A DNA stretch of 64,000 bases from Branchiostoma floridae (taxonomy: Eukaryota; Chordata; Leptocardii; Amphioxiformes; Branchiostomatidae): positions 3,092,788 to 3,156,787 of the forward strand of contig NC_049995.1 in assembly GCF_000003815.2 (NCBI RefSeq). The letters run 5' to 3'. A model generated the notes under the pieces. It was not told the origin of the DNA. It saw only the letters and a list, made by a program, of their open reading frames with translations, and ran no database searches. Shown piece after piece: positions 1 to 10,749 of the stretch. A program made the position numbers and the translations under genes. The first letter of the stretch is position 1. Every line of letters begins with the position of its first letter.

Positions 1-700
1 GAATCTTACAAAAACCCCTTCAAGAATGGACTCAAAAAAATAGACGACTCCAAAAACACTTCTGCTAAGAAATGGAATTTGGAATCATCAGCCGTCCAAA
101 ACCATATTTGAAAAAAATCCCCCCCTCTGTGCAAGAATCCACTCTTCCTGCCTTATACCCCTATGTAAAGTGGAGCGATCCAAAAATATATCAGCTAAAA
201 TAGTCAGCAAAGTCCACAAAATGAAATTTTTAAAAATACCCCCTTCGTCGAAGAATGGAATCTCCCAGCTCACCCTGTTTGAAATTGCACAATAGACAAG
301 TCCAGAAATACTCACAGTACATGGCCTTTTGTATAAGAAGCAACCCAGTCCAAAACTGAATTTTAAAAAAAGTCCCCCGTGCATGAATGGGCTCTTCCAG
401 ATAACATAAGGCTTGCTGATTGGCTGCCGAATCCTCCTCATGTACAGTCTTCAGGTGGGGGTAACTTCCATTTAACAAATGGAATTCGGAATCATCACCC
501 CTGTCCAAAACTGATTTTTTTTAAATCCCCCCTATGTGCAAAAATGGACTGTCCCAGTAGTAGTTTTGTGTCAAGTGGATCAGTGCGAAAACACTTCCAC
601 TAAAAAAAAACATTGGCATTATCACCAAAGTCTAAAAGTAAATTTTAAAATACACCCCCTGTCCAACAATGGACTCTTCCAGCAAAATAGGCTCGCTCAT
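1..700. repeat. Diverged tandem repeat array
   Basis: About six degenerate copies of a unit of roughly 118-155 bases. Each has a CCAAAA block, an A/T-rich run, a run of C and then a version of AATGGACTCTTCC. Copies are seen near 8, 97, 215, 350, 505 and 632. The short open frames here are by-products of the repeat; I see no gene. Confidence 0.55.
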
Positions 701-783
701 TGGCTGGCCATTAATTGGATTTACCTTGTCCACCAACCACCTGGATGTCTATGGACTAGGTAGGTAGGTAGATAATTGGATCT

Positions 784-1260
784 ACCTGGCACACCTGTGG
801 CCCTGACACACCAGAATGACCTAGAGGTCGTTGACCTCGGCACTCCAACCTTACCTTTCCTAAACTCTCCCACAAAAACCTCCTTAAGGAGCCATTTTGA
901 AGTGATTTATACCACATATTATACATGGATCCTTTGAATAAGTATCTAGGGCACCTCTGTGCCAAATTTCAGGTCATTTGGATGTAATACCATGGTACAG
1001 GGGGCCAAAATATACAGTTTTGGTCCAAAAGTTGCAATAAAACCTCAATAAAATCATTTAAGGAGCAGATATGAAAAAAAATGAAAAAACACATTTGGGT
1101 ATTTGCCCACTCTACCCTTGTGCCAAATTTCAAGTCATTTGGTCCAGAAACGGCGGAGATGAATCGCTTTGAAAATTTGACAGGAGAAAGAAAGAAAGAA
1201 AGAAACATTACGAATACAATATATTTCGCCATACCTATGGTATGGCTGAAATATAATTAC
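784..1260 (+). repeat. Interspersed element, copy 1 of 2
   Basis: This stretch shares an ordered series of blocks with 28386-28730: GGCCAAAATATACA, a TTTTGGTC block, AAAATCATTT, GACAGGAGA, a TTACGAA block, CAATATATTTC and a terminal GGTGAAATATAA or GGCTGAAATATAA. The order and orientation agree, so both are copies of one old interspersed repeat. No coding capacity is seen. Confidence 0.5.
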
Positions 1261-2384
1261 AGAAACATAAATACCCACATACACATACATGTACACACAT
1301 AATTACACACTGTCAGACACAAATAAATACATACACGCGCATACAAGCACTCACATGTAGGATGCAGACAATACCTACATTTGCATACATTATTAAGAAT
1401 GGTCTGGCCAAACTGGTTCTTCTGCATGTTTCCTTGTTTATCGCATTTGTGTCCAACCCACCAAACTGGGCGTCTCGGTACAGCGGTGCAACTGCTGTAT
1501 CTAGCTAATAAAAACAAGACAGAAGACTTTTGGCTCATCAACCTAAAGACGGTATGTGGTCTTTGAATTCTATCACTTTTGTGTTTTACATTGGCGGCAA
1601 ATATACGACCAAGTTATCATAAGACGTTGAAACTCTTTAAGGCTTCTCATTATGTATATGTCAACAGGTGTCCTCATACACCAGCAACGTTTTTCCATGA
1701 AACAACCTGCCTCAACCGTAATCATGCACATCACTTCAGGGTTTTTTTGACAGAAGACCTGTTTCGTCTAGTATTACGTTGTTACCATGTCATTGAATGC
1801 ACATCAAGAACTGTTTGATGGATTTCATAGTAATATGTTCGGGCGGTGTAACAAAAATTCGAAATGGTTAGGCTTGGCATTTTTGCTATAATATTCCATA
1901 TTTCCAAGGATATCTGATTACTAGTATACATTTTCAAAAAAGTAAAAGTTTAAAATCCTGTCAGAATGTGGCCAAAAGAATGCAGTGTGAATTTCTAGAA
2001 TACGCTACGAATTCCCAGGAATACTAATAGAAAATAATTTTCATTCTGACGGTATTTGGCTCATTCCTTCTTGTACGTGTGAATGGGATATATGGTCTAT
2101 TTGGAATTCCCACCCGAATATGCATATGATTAACGATTAGCCGTGTAGCCATGCATTTTTCTAGCCCGGCAATTTAGCGTTTTACCTGCCCCGACACTGT
2201 TTAGCTGAACGTCTTTTGTATCGCCAGACGATCTTCCAGGCAGCTGAATTGTATCATGTGGAAAGTTTAATTGGGGGCATTCAAATCAACTCTAAAGCGA
2301 CGTCATTCCCGGATTCTCCCCAGTTGAGTGTCTGACCATGAATTCTTGTTTCCCTTCCAAAGCAACAGCTGATTTCATAAAAGA
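1261..2384. other. Upstream region of the eIF5A-like gene
   Basis: No gene is recognised. The part nearest the start codon (about 2150-2384) should hold the 5' UTR and promoter of the plus-strand eIF5A-like gene. A CRE-like GACGTCAT sits near 2299, too weak to call a site. An in-frame TGA at 2370-2372 closes the reading frame just before the ATG. Confidence 0.3.
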
Positions 2385-2525
2385 ATGTCTGACTCAGAAA
2401 AGGACCTCGCTACCCCCCAGCTGGCCTCTGACCTGGAGAAGACAGGCTACGTGATGCTGAAGGACCGTCCCTGCAAGATCGTGGAGATAAATAAAACCTC
2501 AGGAGGAAAACATGGCAGTGGCAAG
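2385..2525 (+). CDS. eIF5A-like exon 1
   Basis: 47 codons from MSDSEKDL to HGSGK, ending at AAG before donor GTAGAC. It carries RPCKIVEI and the hypusine loop with Lys42. Confidence 0.9.
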
Positions 2526-3275
2526 GTAGACTTTTGCAATGGTGTTACGTATGCTAATTAATTTGGTCAATACAATGATAGATGTTTTCTATGCCGTCTG
2601 TCCCGTCTGTTTGTGGGTGTGTTTATTGGTGTGTTTTTTGTCTGTTTGACTGTGTGGTATACGTATTTGAGAGCATTACTCGAGAAGTGGGGAACGCATC
2701 CTTGAGATATTCAATATGTGATAAGGTGTTAAGAAGCAACACAAAGAACAGACTGAGTATTAATTATGGGACTACTGTGACACATTGGACAAGCTGTGTT
2801 TTTTTTAGTGAGAAGATGGCAAATGAGGACATTTGTTACACGACCAGAGAGAATAATTTGCAATACTTCAGCTGTAAAGATCAACGTCATTATTACGTCA
2901 GACTATAATCGTGTTGAATTGTTGTGAAAAGATTATTGGCAGAGATTTCATACGTACACAAAAACCATGCAAATCAGGTAAACATTAATCGTCGCCATGA
3001 TAAGTTTTAATCACCACCATTTTGTTTGTTTTTTGTTTAAGGTTGTCATAGTTGGAATTGACATCTTCACTGATCAGAAGTACGATGATGTGGTCCCCGG
3101 CACCCATCTCTGTGGCGTTCCGAATGTCCATCACAAAGAATATACGGTAACGTGATCATCTTAAACGCACAACATAAACATAAACACTGACCCCAACCCC
3201 CCCCGCCCCCCCCCCCCCCCCCACACAGACACACATACAGAAAGAGATACAGAGAGAGGGAGACAGACAGAGAGA

Positions 3276-3311
<36 letters not shown>

Positions 3312-3969
3312 AAGAGAGAGAGGGAGAAAGAGAGAGAGGAGAGCAGAATAGTGGTCCTGGTCTTGAGAAGTCACTCATGTGCACATCGAGTACCTTTAAG
3401 GGCCCCAAAACATGGATATTAGTAAGCTAATAAGGGTTACTGGTGTTAGCGTAAGCGGTTAACCGGTTGATAACCTTTTAGCGGCATCCTCGCAAATCAA
3501 CCTTTGCATCCAAATAGAGAGTAGTACGACGCATCAGCAGGCTCGTTCCCTTTAAAATGTGCAAAATGTAGTCATTTTAGGTTAAAAACTACATCAGCTT
3601 ATGTGAAATAGATAACGTCATAATAATTGAGCACCCTATTCCTTAGAAAGCAGATAAATTGTGCAACGTCACAATAAAGCCTTTAACAGAGTACAACAGT
3701 AACAGTAGTGATCTATTCTGTTCATTGGAGTTGCAATAGATCTGTGATTTTTAACAGGTGCACGAGAGCAACTGCACAGATGCCTGTTTTACATACGGTC
3801 AGACGTCATCTTGTCAACAATGGACACGAAGCAGGTTTGAAAGGTGACATTTGGAATAGGATAAAGGAGAATTCTCTCTACACAACCAGCAGACACTTAC
3901 ATTGCTTACTTTTCGATGTCTCTCAGACACCTTCAGAGCTTTGAGCTGGAGTTCTGCTTCTCACTGTAT

Positions 3970-4005
<36 letters not shown>

Positions 4006-6485
4006 ATGGTTTATTAGTGAAACAAAGTACTGGCAGCCAGGGGCTGAATTATGACTTGTTGTACATTAAAATCTCTGATTACTTAATATAATTAACATAC
4101 ACGATCAATTTCTAGCACGTGATTGCACTTTAAAACAAATGATCTCGGAGAGTATTGCTGTTTAAGTGGATAGTTCATTTAACATGAATCAAAACATACA
4201 TAGTTTACAGTTCATAAACATTGTCATTTTTTCTCGTTGAGAAGCCTTAGCATTGATGGTACCGGACTGTTGCGGAATCTTGTAGTGCGGAAGGTAGGTA
4301 CGGTCTGAGTGTTTGTGAATTCCGCAGGTTACGGCCATGAGTGCTTTTTGGTGCTTTTGTGTTTTTCTGATGTGCAAGTAGTATAGCATCATCAATTAAT
4401 GGTGTATTGAGAAAAACACTGCTATTTGGTGAAGTTTGGGCACAATTTCTGACCTGAATATTGCATCAATGTTTATCACACAATTTATAAAGTTGTAGGA
4501 AAGTAACAAAAATCAAGACGTTCTCATGGACTAATTAAGTCTGTTGACAATTCAAGAATTTACAAATATACTGATAATATTGTATTAGATGCTGTATTTT
4601 GAAAGGTAAAATAAGAAATCCATATGATTGTGGGCCACAGTAAGCCATGCATCTGGGGTGTGAATTGCTGGATGTGTATTGACGTTCGAGTGAGTCCACT
4701 TGGTCTTGGAGATTTGACTGCTGGCGCACATGTCTGTTTTCGCCAAGTGAAAGGTCGTCTACATATTTCCAGCGATCGTCATGAGATTGACTTGCGTCGT
4801 TAATCATGCACAGGAAAATGACAGGGCCTAATTTGGTGCCTTGCGGCACACCTGCAGTAAGTGTCTCCCAACCTGACGTGGTACATCCGTATCGTACCTT
4901 CTGTCGCCTTTCTGTCAGGAAACTCACAATCCATGGAACAATGGAAGCCCTTGTACCCATGTTCAGTAGTCTACAGATAGCGTGATGATGGTTGACAGTG
5001 TCAAAGGCTTTTGTGAAGTCGGTCAACACTATCCTTCCCATGTTACTACTTGCTTCCGCGCCTTGGTAGAGGAAATGTGTCAGACTTACAAGACAGTGGG
5101 TTGTGGAACTTCTCTTGATAGCCCCGAATTGTCGCTGATCAATGTTCATCCAGATGTCAGATGTTACCCACTTCGCCACAAGGCCTTCGCATATCTTGGC
5201 AAAGACTGCCGTAAGGGAAATTGGGCGTAATTTGTCCACGACTGCTGGATATAAGTAGCCTATGTAGGTGGCGCTTTTGTTAGGAGCTGTGACGAAGGTG
5301 TTTGGAAGATATCGAAACGTAAGCAATGTAAGTACCTACTGGTTATGTAGAAATAACTCTCCTATATCTAACTATATATAATTGTACCAACCTGATGAAA
5401 CACCTGCTGTTGTAGGTGATTGGTGTTAATGGGGACGTCCTGACCGTCTTGGACCGCTTGACCAAAGACGAGAGAGAGATAGAGTTGCCACAGGGCCATC
5501 TTGGCGACGAGATAAAAACAAGTTTTGATCAATTGCAAGGTGACATCGACATGGTAATTCTTGCTTCATACTCCTTCAAACATTGTCTAACAGGTTGCTT
5601 TTATTTAGCAGTAAAACTTACGGACTTTTCATATTCACTTTTGGAACAGTCCATTTTTGCATGAGTTGTAAGATGGTTAGATATGCTGTATTTGTTCGCA
5701 AATGTTATCCGTCTATTTGAATATTTTTACTTGGATGTCTGATCTCCAGGAGCCCGTAGTGTCCCGACTTTTTTTTACAATTATCAGCTCGATGAATAAT
5801 GTACCCTTCCAGCCGAACACCATATCCAACAAATAGAATCCCCTGTTCTATTTTCTATTTCGAATACTTGGTCGAATATTTTGGCGATCATTTTTGACAT
5901 CGTAAAGCAGTACAAATTTATCTTCGCAATGTTGTGCCACAAAAAGTAAGACACACGATCTGACCCGGACCAGGGTATAAAGGATGTGTGTGCCAAGGCC
6001 GGTTGATGGATTCCAGATGTAATCTTTGCCCTGGCCGGAGTATCAGTTACACCCCCGCTACTTGGGAATCCCCTTCGTATGCCTGTGTAAAAATTCCACA
6101 GATGCCTGCGGAATTCTGGGAATTCTTGTCAAACGGACGCACACTATAATGTTAGGCGGAGCCCCTGAGGCGTCCGCCAAAAACAGTCCAGAGGTTGGAC
6201 AGAAGTGGCCAAAGGCAAATGCTATGCCGTTTTTGTTGAAGACTACACCGGCCGAGTATAGTTGTTTTTGGAAGGGTAGGCGCTACATATTTTGTTCCTG
6301 GGAAAGATGAACATGCAAAGTCTGCGTAGTAGGGGCGGGATTCTGCAGTGGCGAACTTTTTAGTAGGGTCTTATATTTCGTATGTGGATACTGACGAGAA
6401 CCTTCTTTTGTTCCTGTAGGTTATAATTGTTGTGTCGGCCTGTGGTGAGGAGAAGGTCATTGACCACAAAAGCATTGCGCACTAA
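2385..6485 (+). CDS. eIF5A-like translation factor, four-exon gene
   Basis: Exons 2385-2525, 3042-3146, 5416-5553 and 6420-6485 join with phase-0 introns into 149 codons plus TAA. eIF5A binds the ribosome and relieves stalling at difficult peptide bonds; a lysine in its N-terminal SH3-like domain is turned into hypusine by deoxyhypusine synthase and hydroxylase. Lys42 lies in GGKHG, the hypusine context. The second domain (OB fold) runs from VIGVNGDVLTVL to the end, including LPQGHLGDEI. The start is the first ATG after an in-frame stop, with A at -3. The protein is divergent: the N-terminus is short, and the loop reads KHGSGK where animal eIF5A normally has KHGHAK. I read it as a paralogue rather than the main housekeeping copy. 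It has introns and all four exons are intact, so it is not a processed pseudogene. Confidence 0.9.
3042..3146 (+). CDS. eIF5A-like exon 2
   Basis: 35 codons after acceptor TTTAAG and before donor GTAACG. It encodes VVIVGIDIFTDQKYDD and VPNVHHKEYT, matching the end of the SH3-like domain (GIDIFT, KYED and VPN positions in the family). Confidence 0.9.
3199..3350. repeat. C-run and (GA)n microsatellite in intron 2
   Basis: A long run of C is followed by an ACAC stretch and about 100 bases of AG-rich simple repeat. Open frames here are low-complexity artefacts. Confidence 0.85.
3967..4003. repeat. (CAAT)n microsatellite
   Basis: About eight perfect copies of the tetranucleotide AATC/CAAT inside intron 2 of the eIF5A-like gene. 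Confidence 0.85.
4535..5326 (-). mobile_element. LINE reverse transcriptase fragment in intron 2
   Basis: A 263-residue open frame carries RT motifs in order: RPISLTAVFAKI, the fingers/palm motif FTKAFDTVNHH, AGVPQGTKLGPVIF and the catalytic YVDD. It lacks the endonuclease region, and the thumb is cut short, so it is a partial non-LTR element. It is antisense to the host gene. The clade is uncertain (jockey/CR1/L2 group). Confidence 0.85.
5416..5553 (+). CDS. eIF5A-like exon 3
   Basis: 46 codons after acceptor TTGTAG and before donor GTAATT. It encodes most of the C-terminal OB domain, including LTKDEREIELPQGHLGDEI. Confidence 0.9.
6420..6485 (+). CDS. eIF5A-like exon 4 (terminal)
   Basis: 21 codons plus TAA after acceptor CCTGTAG: VIIVVSACGEEKVIDHKSIAH. 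This is the family's last strand and helix (VLSAMGEE-type motif). The exon is too short to show up in a simple ORF scan. Confidence 0.88.
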   Translation, partial: VIIVVSACGEEKVIDHKSIAH

Positions 6486-6579
6486 GTAAGTGTGCCTTTT
6501 ACATCGGAGGTAAGACAGTCTAATACCCTGGGGGCCAGACAGGATCGGGTAGCTAGCAATTTTTGTTCGGGGACCCAAA

Positions 6580-6699
6580 GCAGTCAGCCCACCGATCTCA
6601 CATTAGCGCTCCGTAGTTATCGCTACGGAAAAAGGCAGGTGGACCTTCTTCGGGCTTAAACTCCCCGGGGCGCTAATAAGAGATCGGCGGGCTGACTGT
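6580..6699. mobile_element. Fold-back MITE in the eIF5A-like 3' UTR
   Basis: Arms of about 31 bases, starting CAGTCAGCCCACCGATCTC and ending in its near reverse complement, flank a middle with a smaller palindrome (CCGTAG/CTACGG). There is no coding capacity. It lies between the stop codon and the first AATAAA of the eIF5A-like gene, so the mRNA should carry it as a hairpin. Confidence 0.7.
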
Positions 6700-6778
6700 C
6701 TTCTTACATGAGAGCTAATTACTAGTGATCGTTTTCATAATAACCAATTAAATGTAATATGTGCCTAATATTATCTCC

Positions 6779-6799
6779 AATAAATCTTCCTTCAATAAA
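6779..6799 (+). terminator. Two AATAAA polyadenylation signals
   Basis: AATAAA occurs at 6779-6784 and 6794-6799, about 300 bases after the eIF5A-like stop codon. These are the likely 3' end signals of that gene. Confidence 0.55.
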
Positions 6800-6819
6800 G
6801 CCTGTCTGATCATTATCAA

Positions 6820-8211
6820 TAATATTTGAAATATAGACAAAAAGATGACAGACAATGATAATCATCATAGTAAGCGACTACTCTAATTTAGATCCTAACG
6901 CTAGAATGTAACTTTAATGGGATTGACTTTTTCTGAGATGCTGGAAGAGGAAGGATCCCACTTTTTCTGCGATGTGTACGTTCTGCGATGAGTTATTAAT
7001 TTAGTAAGGCCATTTCATCTGCCCAAGAAGACCACCCAGAGGATCATTAGTATCTGGTCTATTGTGGAAAGGTCGCCATTATATACTCATTAGACAGGAT
7101 TCTTAATATTTGTGTCAATGTGGAAAATTATGTATATCTAAAGGACCACCAAAAAGTGGTCACATAGGCCAAGTGGTCCTTATGTGGAGGTGATCACTGC
7201 TTTCTCTGACAATTTCATCAAAATACTAAGCACTGAACGGTACTACTTGGAAAGAGAAATAATTACATCTGGTTATGACTTTATTACAATTTCAAGACTT
7301 TATATCCGTGCACAAAATAAAAGTTTACCAACAAGCTTTCAATCAGTCCTCTGATCCTTCTCAAGTTGAAATGAACCAACACCTAAGTCACACATCCGGA
7401 ACGGAAGTCAGCAAGGGGTCAAAGGTGCTTGGTAGTCGGTATCGGCTCCCGTCTCGGTTGAGGGAAGGTTGGTGGGCTCTCATTTTTTATTTACATCTGG
7501 TGTATTTTTATATTTTTATATTTATGTGTTATTTGCACCCAACTTTCAGAAATCTAGAATATCACACCAACCTTCACTCAACAAAGACGGTGGGCGGCAT
7601 CAACTTTGTTGCACTGTTGACCAATCGCTTACGTGACACGTCCACGAGGTCATGTGATGTAAGTGACTGACTATATATATGTACTAACAGTAAGAGATTA
7701 GTAACAGATACTCGTAGGAAAATTTAAGTACTTGTCAGTAGTATTACAGGAGTGACAGTCAAGTTGAATTTTACTGAAATGTTTCGAAAAATGCTCCCGT
7801 TTGAAACACCTAGTAAATAAACTACCACCAACACTCTTGGCTTTGTTTACACTGATTTCACCTGGACACATCTTGTTGGACAGACTTAAAAGAAAGAAAA
7901 CGCGCGCTTGTTGCAGTACTGTGTAACTATGCATGTACACAGCCTTTGAGAGGTGAAAATCAACAGGTATGAACGCGAAAAGGACTGCTATATTAGGAGT
8001 CATAATGTCTTGTAGGGTAAATGGGTTACATCAAGACCAAATATAAGACTTTTCGGGATAAGGAAATTATGATTGGGGTGGGGGGTTGGGGTGCTGTGGT
8101 ACTAGTAACCTGGATATGGTGACACTATTTGTCCGGGACAAAGCTTTAGAAAGGGTACTATGGTGTCACCATCATGAGGTAGAATTGCAATATGACAATC
8201 GGGGAAAAGGA
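6820..8211. other. Non-coding stretch, nothing recognised
   Basis: Intergenic DNA between the eIF5A-like gene and the first assembly gap. Open frames are short and show no family motif or convincing splice pattern. Confidence 0.4.
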
Positions 8212-8330
8212 NNNNNNNNNNNNNNNNNNNNNNNNNNNNNNNNNNNNNNNNNNNNNNNNNNNNNNNNNNNNNNNNNNNNNNNNNNNNNNNNNNNNNNNNN
8301 NNNNNNNNNNNNNNNNNNNNNNNNNNNNNN
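8212..8330. other. Assembly gap (119 N)
   Basis: A run of N with no sequence. An open frame that runs across it is meaningless. Confidence 0.99.
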
Positions 8331-8417
8331 TATGTAGCTGCTCCGTTCTTAAAGAGTAGATTAATTTATAAAACCGGTAAAATAGTTTGTAACACTAGTT
8401 CACGTTTATCCGGGAGG

Positions 8418-8574
8418 TAACCTATATCCGTTGTTTTAAAAATGTTTTTAAGGCCATTAAGTCGACGGACGATGGTTTTAAACTGCAATATTTTAAAGAT
8501 AATGCAGTTTGAAACCACCGTCTTAAACGTGCGATTCCAAAATATCCATTTTTTTAAACAACGCATATAGGTTA
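8418..8574. mobile_element. Palindromic MITE
   Basis: Terminal inverted repeats begin TAACCTATATCCGTTGTTT and end in the near-reverse complement. A second inverted pair lies inside (GATGGTTTTAAACTGCA against TGCAGTTTGAAACCACC). The whole element can fold on itself and has no coding capacity. Confidence 0.7.
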
Positions 8575-8579
8575 ACGTT

Positions 8580-9562
8580 ACCCACTTGATAAATGTGAAC
8601 TTATCATGGTGTGCATAGTAGATTTATAAGACCGATCCGAAGGGTTTGTATGTATGAATAGTTTACTCAATTCAACATTGATATCACAAACAACGTCACT
8701 CTTGCAGTCGTAGGACTGAATTGCGGTGAACATTTACATGGGTGCAATTATCATACGAACTACTACACAGTATCAAGGGTTGAAGAGAGGGAAATTATTG
8801 CATTCTATTATTTACAAACAAGTTAAAACCTAATATAGTAAAGAATGATGCAGTGTATCAAGATTGCACTTTAAAATATTGCACGTCGATATAGCATTTT
8901 ATGGGACAGGTAGATATAATAGAATCACCTATACTATACTATTGTATAGTAGATTCGTGGGACTGGTAAGAAGTTAACAATTCTAGAAAAACTATTCACA
9001 TGCATTTGCATACAAATATACATACATACATACTCATATATACAAATATCCAATATACAAATTTACAAGTTCCTTTAACATCTGAAATAAAGCAGAAGGC
9101 TTTCAAGGGAAAATTGATGAAACTTTGTCAAAAAAGTCTATTCAAATGAAAAAGATGGTGTGGTCACTAAGTTTTGTCAAGTAAATGTACATATTGACAA
9201 GATGTACATGTAATGGTGCATATAGCTATTCACAGGAAATTAAGTGTGCACATAAAGTAACCGTTGGAAATGACATGCACACGTGACACGATATGATGAT
9301 GTAACAACTCTGAAGGAATTAAGTGTTCAAACGGTATGATGTAGGAACCGAAATTCAATTTCCCTTAAACAACAGATATTGCTTTCAAGTTCCAGGTTAT
9401 GAACATCTATCAAAATACATCAGGTCTAATAGACCTTCCTTGACCAAAGTGTAGTACATCCATATACTTTATATGATGAATTTATCCTAGATGTACACTG
9501 GTCACATTGTGGCATTTAACTTAAAAATGTTTGTAGTAGTTGGCCGGCCGGAGTCAAGAGTC
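8580..9562. other. Probable 3' flank of the glycosyltransferase exon
   Basis: AT-rich sequence just downstream (minus-strand sense) of the glycosyltransferase stop codon. Part should be 3' UTR, but I did not find a clear AATAAA on the minus strand. A short hairpin (ATACTATACTATTGTATAGT) lies near 8930. Confidence 0.3.
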
Positions 9563-10749
9563 CTAGAGGCCAAATATTTCCAGAAACTTGCTGTGCGACG
9601 CTTTCCAGTACTTGGAGGCCAAAAGTCTCTTCTTCAGCTTGTTTGCAGCCTCAAACTCCTTTCCCCCATCCTTCAGAACCTTGATGATCCGCTTGGCCAG
9701 TGTTTCAGCGGCTTTATCATCGTCGTCTTCGATCTCCACGATTGGACGGTCGAAATCAGAGTCTTCTCTCAAGAACCAGGCAAGACCAGACTTGTGGGAG
9801 ACCAGGACTGGCACCCCTGCAGCGATAGCCTCCAGACCAACCAGCCCGAATGGCTCTGCACGGGACGGCATCAGAACGACATGGGCCTGCTGCATGTCCT
9901 TGGACAGATCTTCCTGTGTGCCGTACTTTAGGGGTGTGAACTGGAATGTACCCTTCTTCATGTTGGCTTGAATGATTGCCTTGCTTTCTGGGAAATCTTC
10001 GTGACTGATACCGCGGCCTCGCCACTTTGTGTTGGGTAGCTCTTCGATAACTCTGCTCATGGTCTTTGCCGCAAGATCGTAGCCTTTCACCCGCTCGACG
10101 CCCTTGACTCTGCCGATGGACAGTACCACTTTCGTTTCTGTGTCAATGTATTTCACTTGCGTGTTCTGGAAGATAGCAGATGGCTCAGGCAGAAACATTT
10201 GATGACCCTCTTCCTGTCTCATCTCGTTCTTGTAGTAGTCATACACGAGTGGGCCCACCGAGACTACCACATCAGCATGCTGTAGGTCATCCTCGATACC
10301 AGCTTTCTCCTCTTGTATGCTTAACTCCTTCTCTTCACTCTTGTAGCGTGCGACGTCTTCTGGAATGACGTGGGTGACTTGGACGATTTTGGCACGAGGA
10401 AGGCGTTGCGCTTTGATATGTTTTGCTGCGCGGCTTGTGATGTTCACATGACCGACGATGAAGTCGACGTTTGTCGGCAGATTTGGAAAACGACTCTGGT
10501 GATCAAAAGTTAGCCATTTAAGGTCGGGCTTTCTGTCGTCACCCTTAACTGTGTCTGGGAAGATAAGCTCCACACCATCAGCAGCTGCATCATCCTTGTC
10601 CCTCTGGTTGGCATCTAAGACTGTGCTGTAGACCTTTGCTCCTTTTAAAGCCAGGAAGCTCGCCATCTGGCGATGGATGGTGGATACACCCCCTTTGGAG
10701 GTCCCATACTCATCGCTCAGCAACAGCACTACAGGTTTGGCTCCAGAGC
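9563..10749 (-). CDS. GT4-type glycosyltransferase exon
   Basis: 1,187 bases after acceptor GTTAAAAG, 394 codons plus TAG; open frame above 10749 is intron. It encodes a whole GT-B fold of the GT4 (group 1) family: the N-terminal domain starts [20 protein letters not shown], with the glycine-rich donor loop, and has [16 protein letters not shown]. The C-terminal domain starts [18 protein letters not shown] and ends with the E-x7-E motif in [21 protein letters not shown]4 enzymes are retaining and use nucleotide sugars; the donor and acceptor here are unknown. The two leading bases show it is not a first exon, so it belongs to a longer protein, most simply the immune-type gene upstream. I recall related domains in cnidarian and lancelet multidomain proteins. 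Confidence 0.88.

Noticed and set aside
3067..3408. Low-complexity open frames on the minus strand
   Set aside because: They translate the C-run and GA microsatellite and overlap eIF5A-like exon 2 on the other strand.
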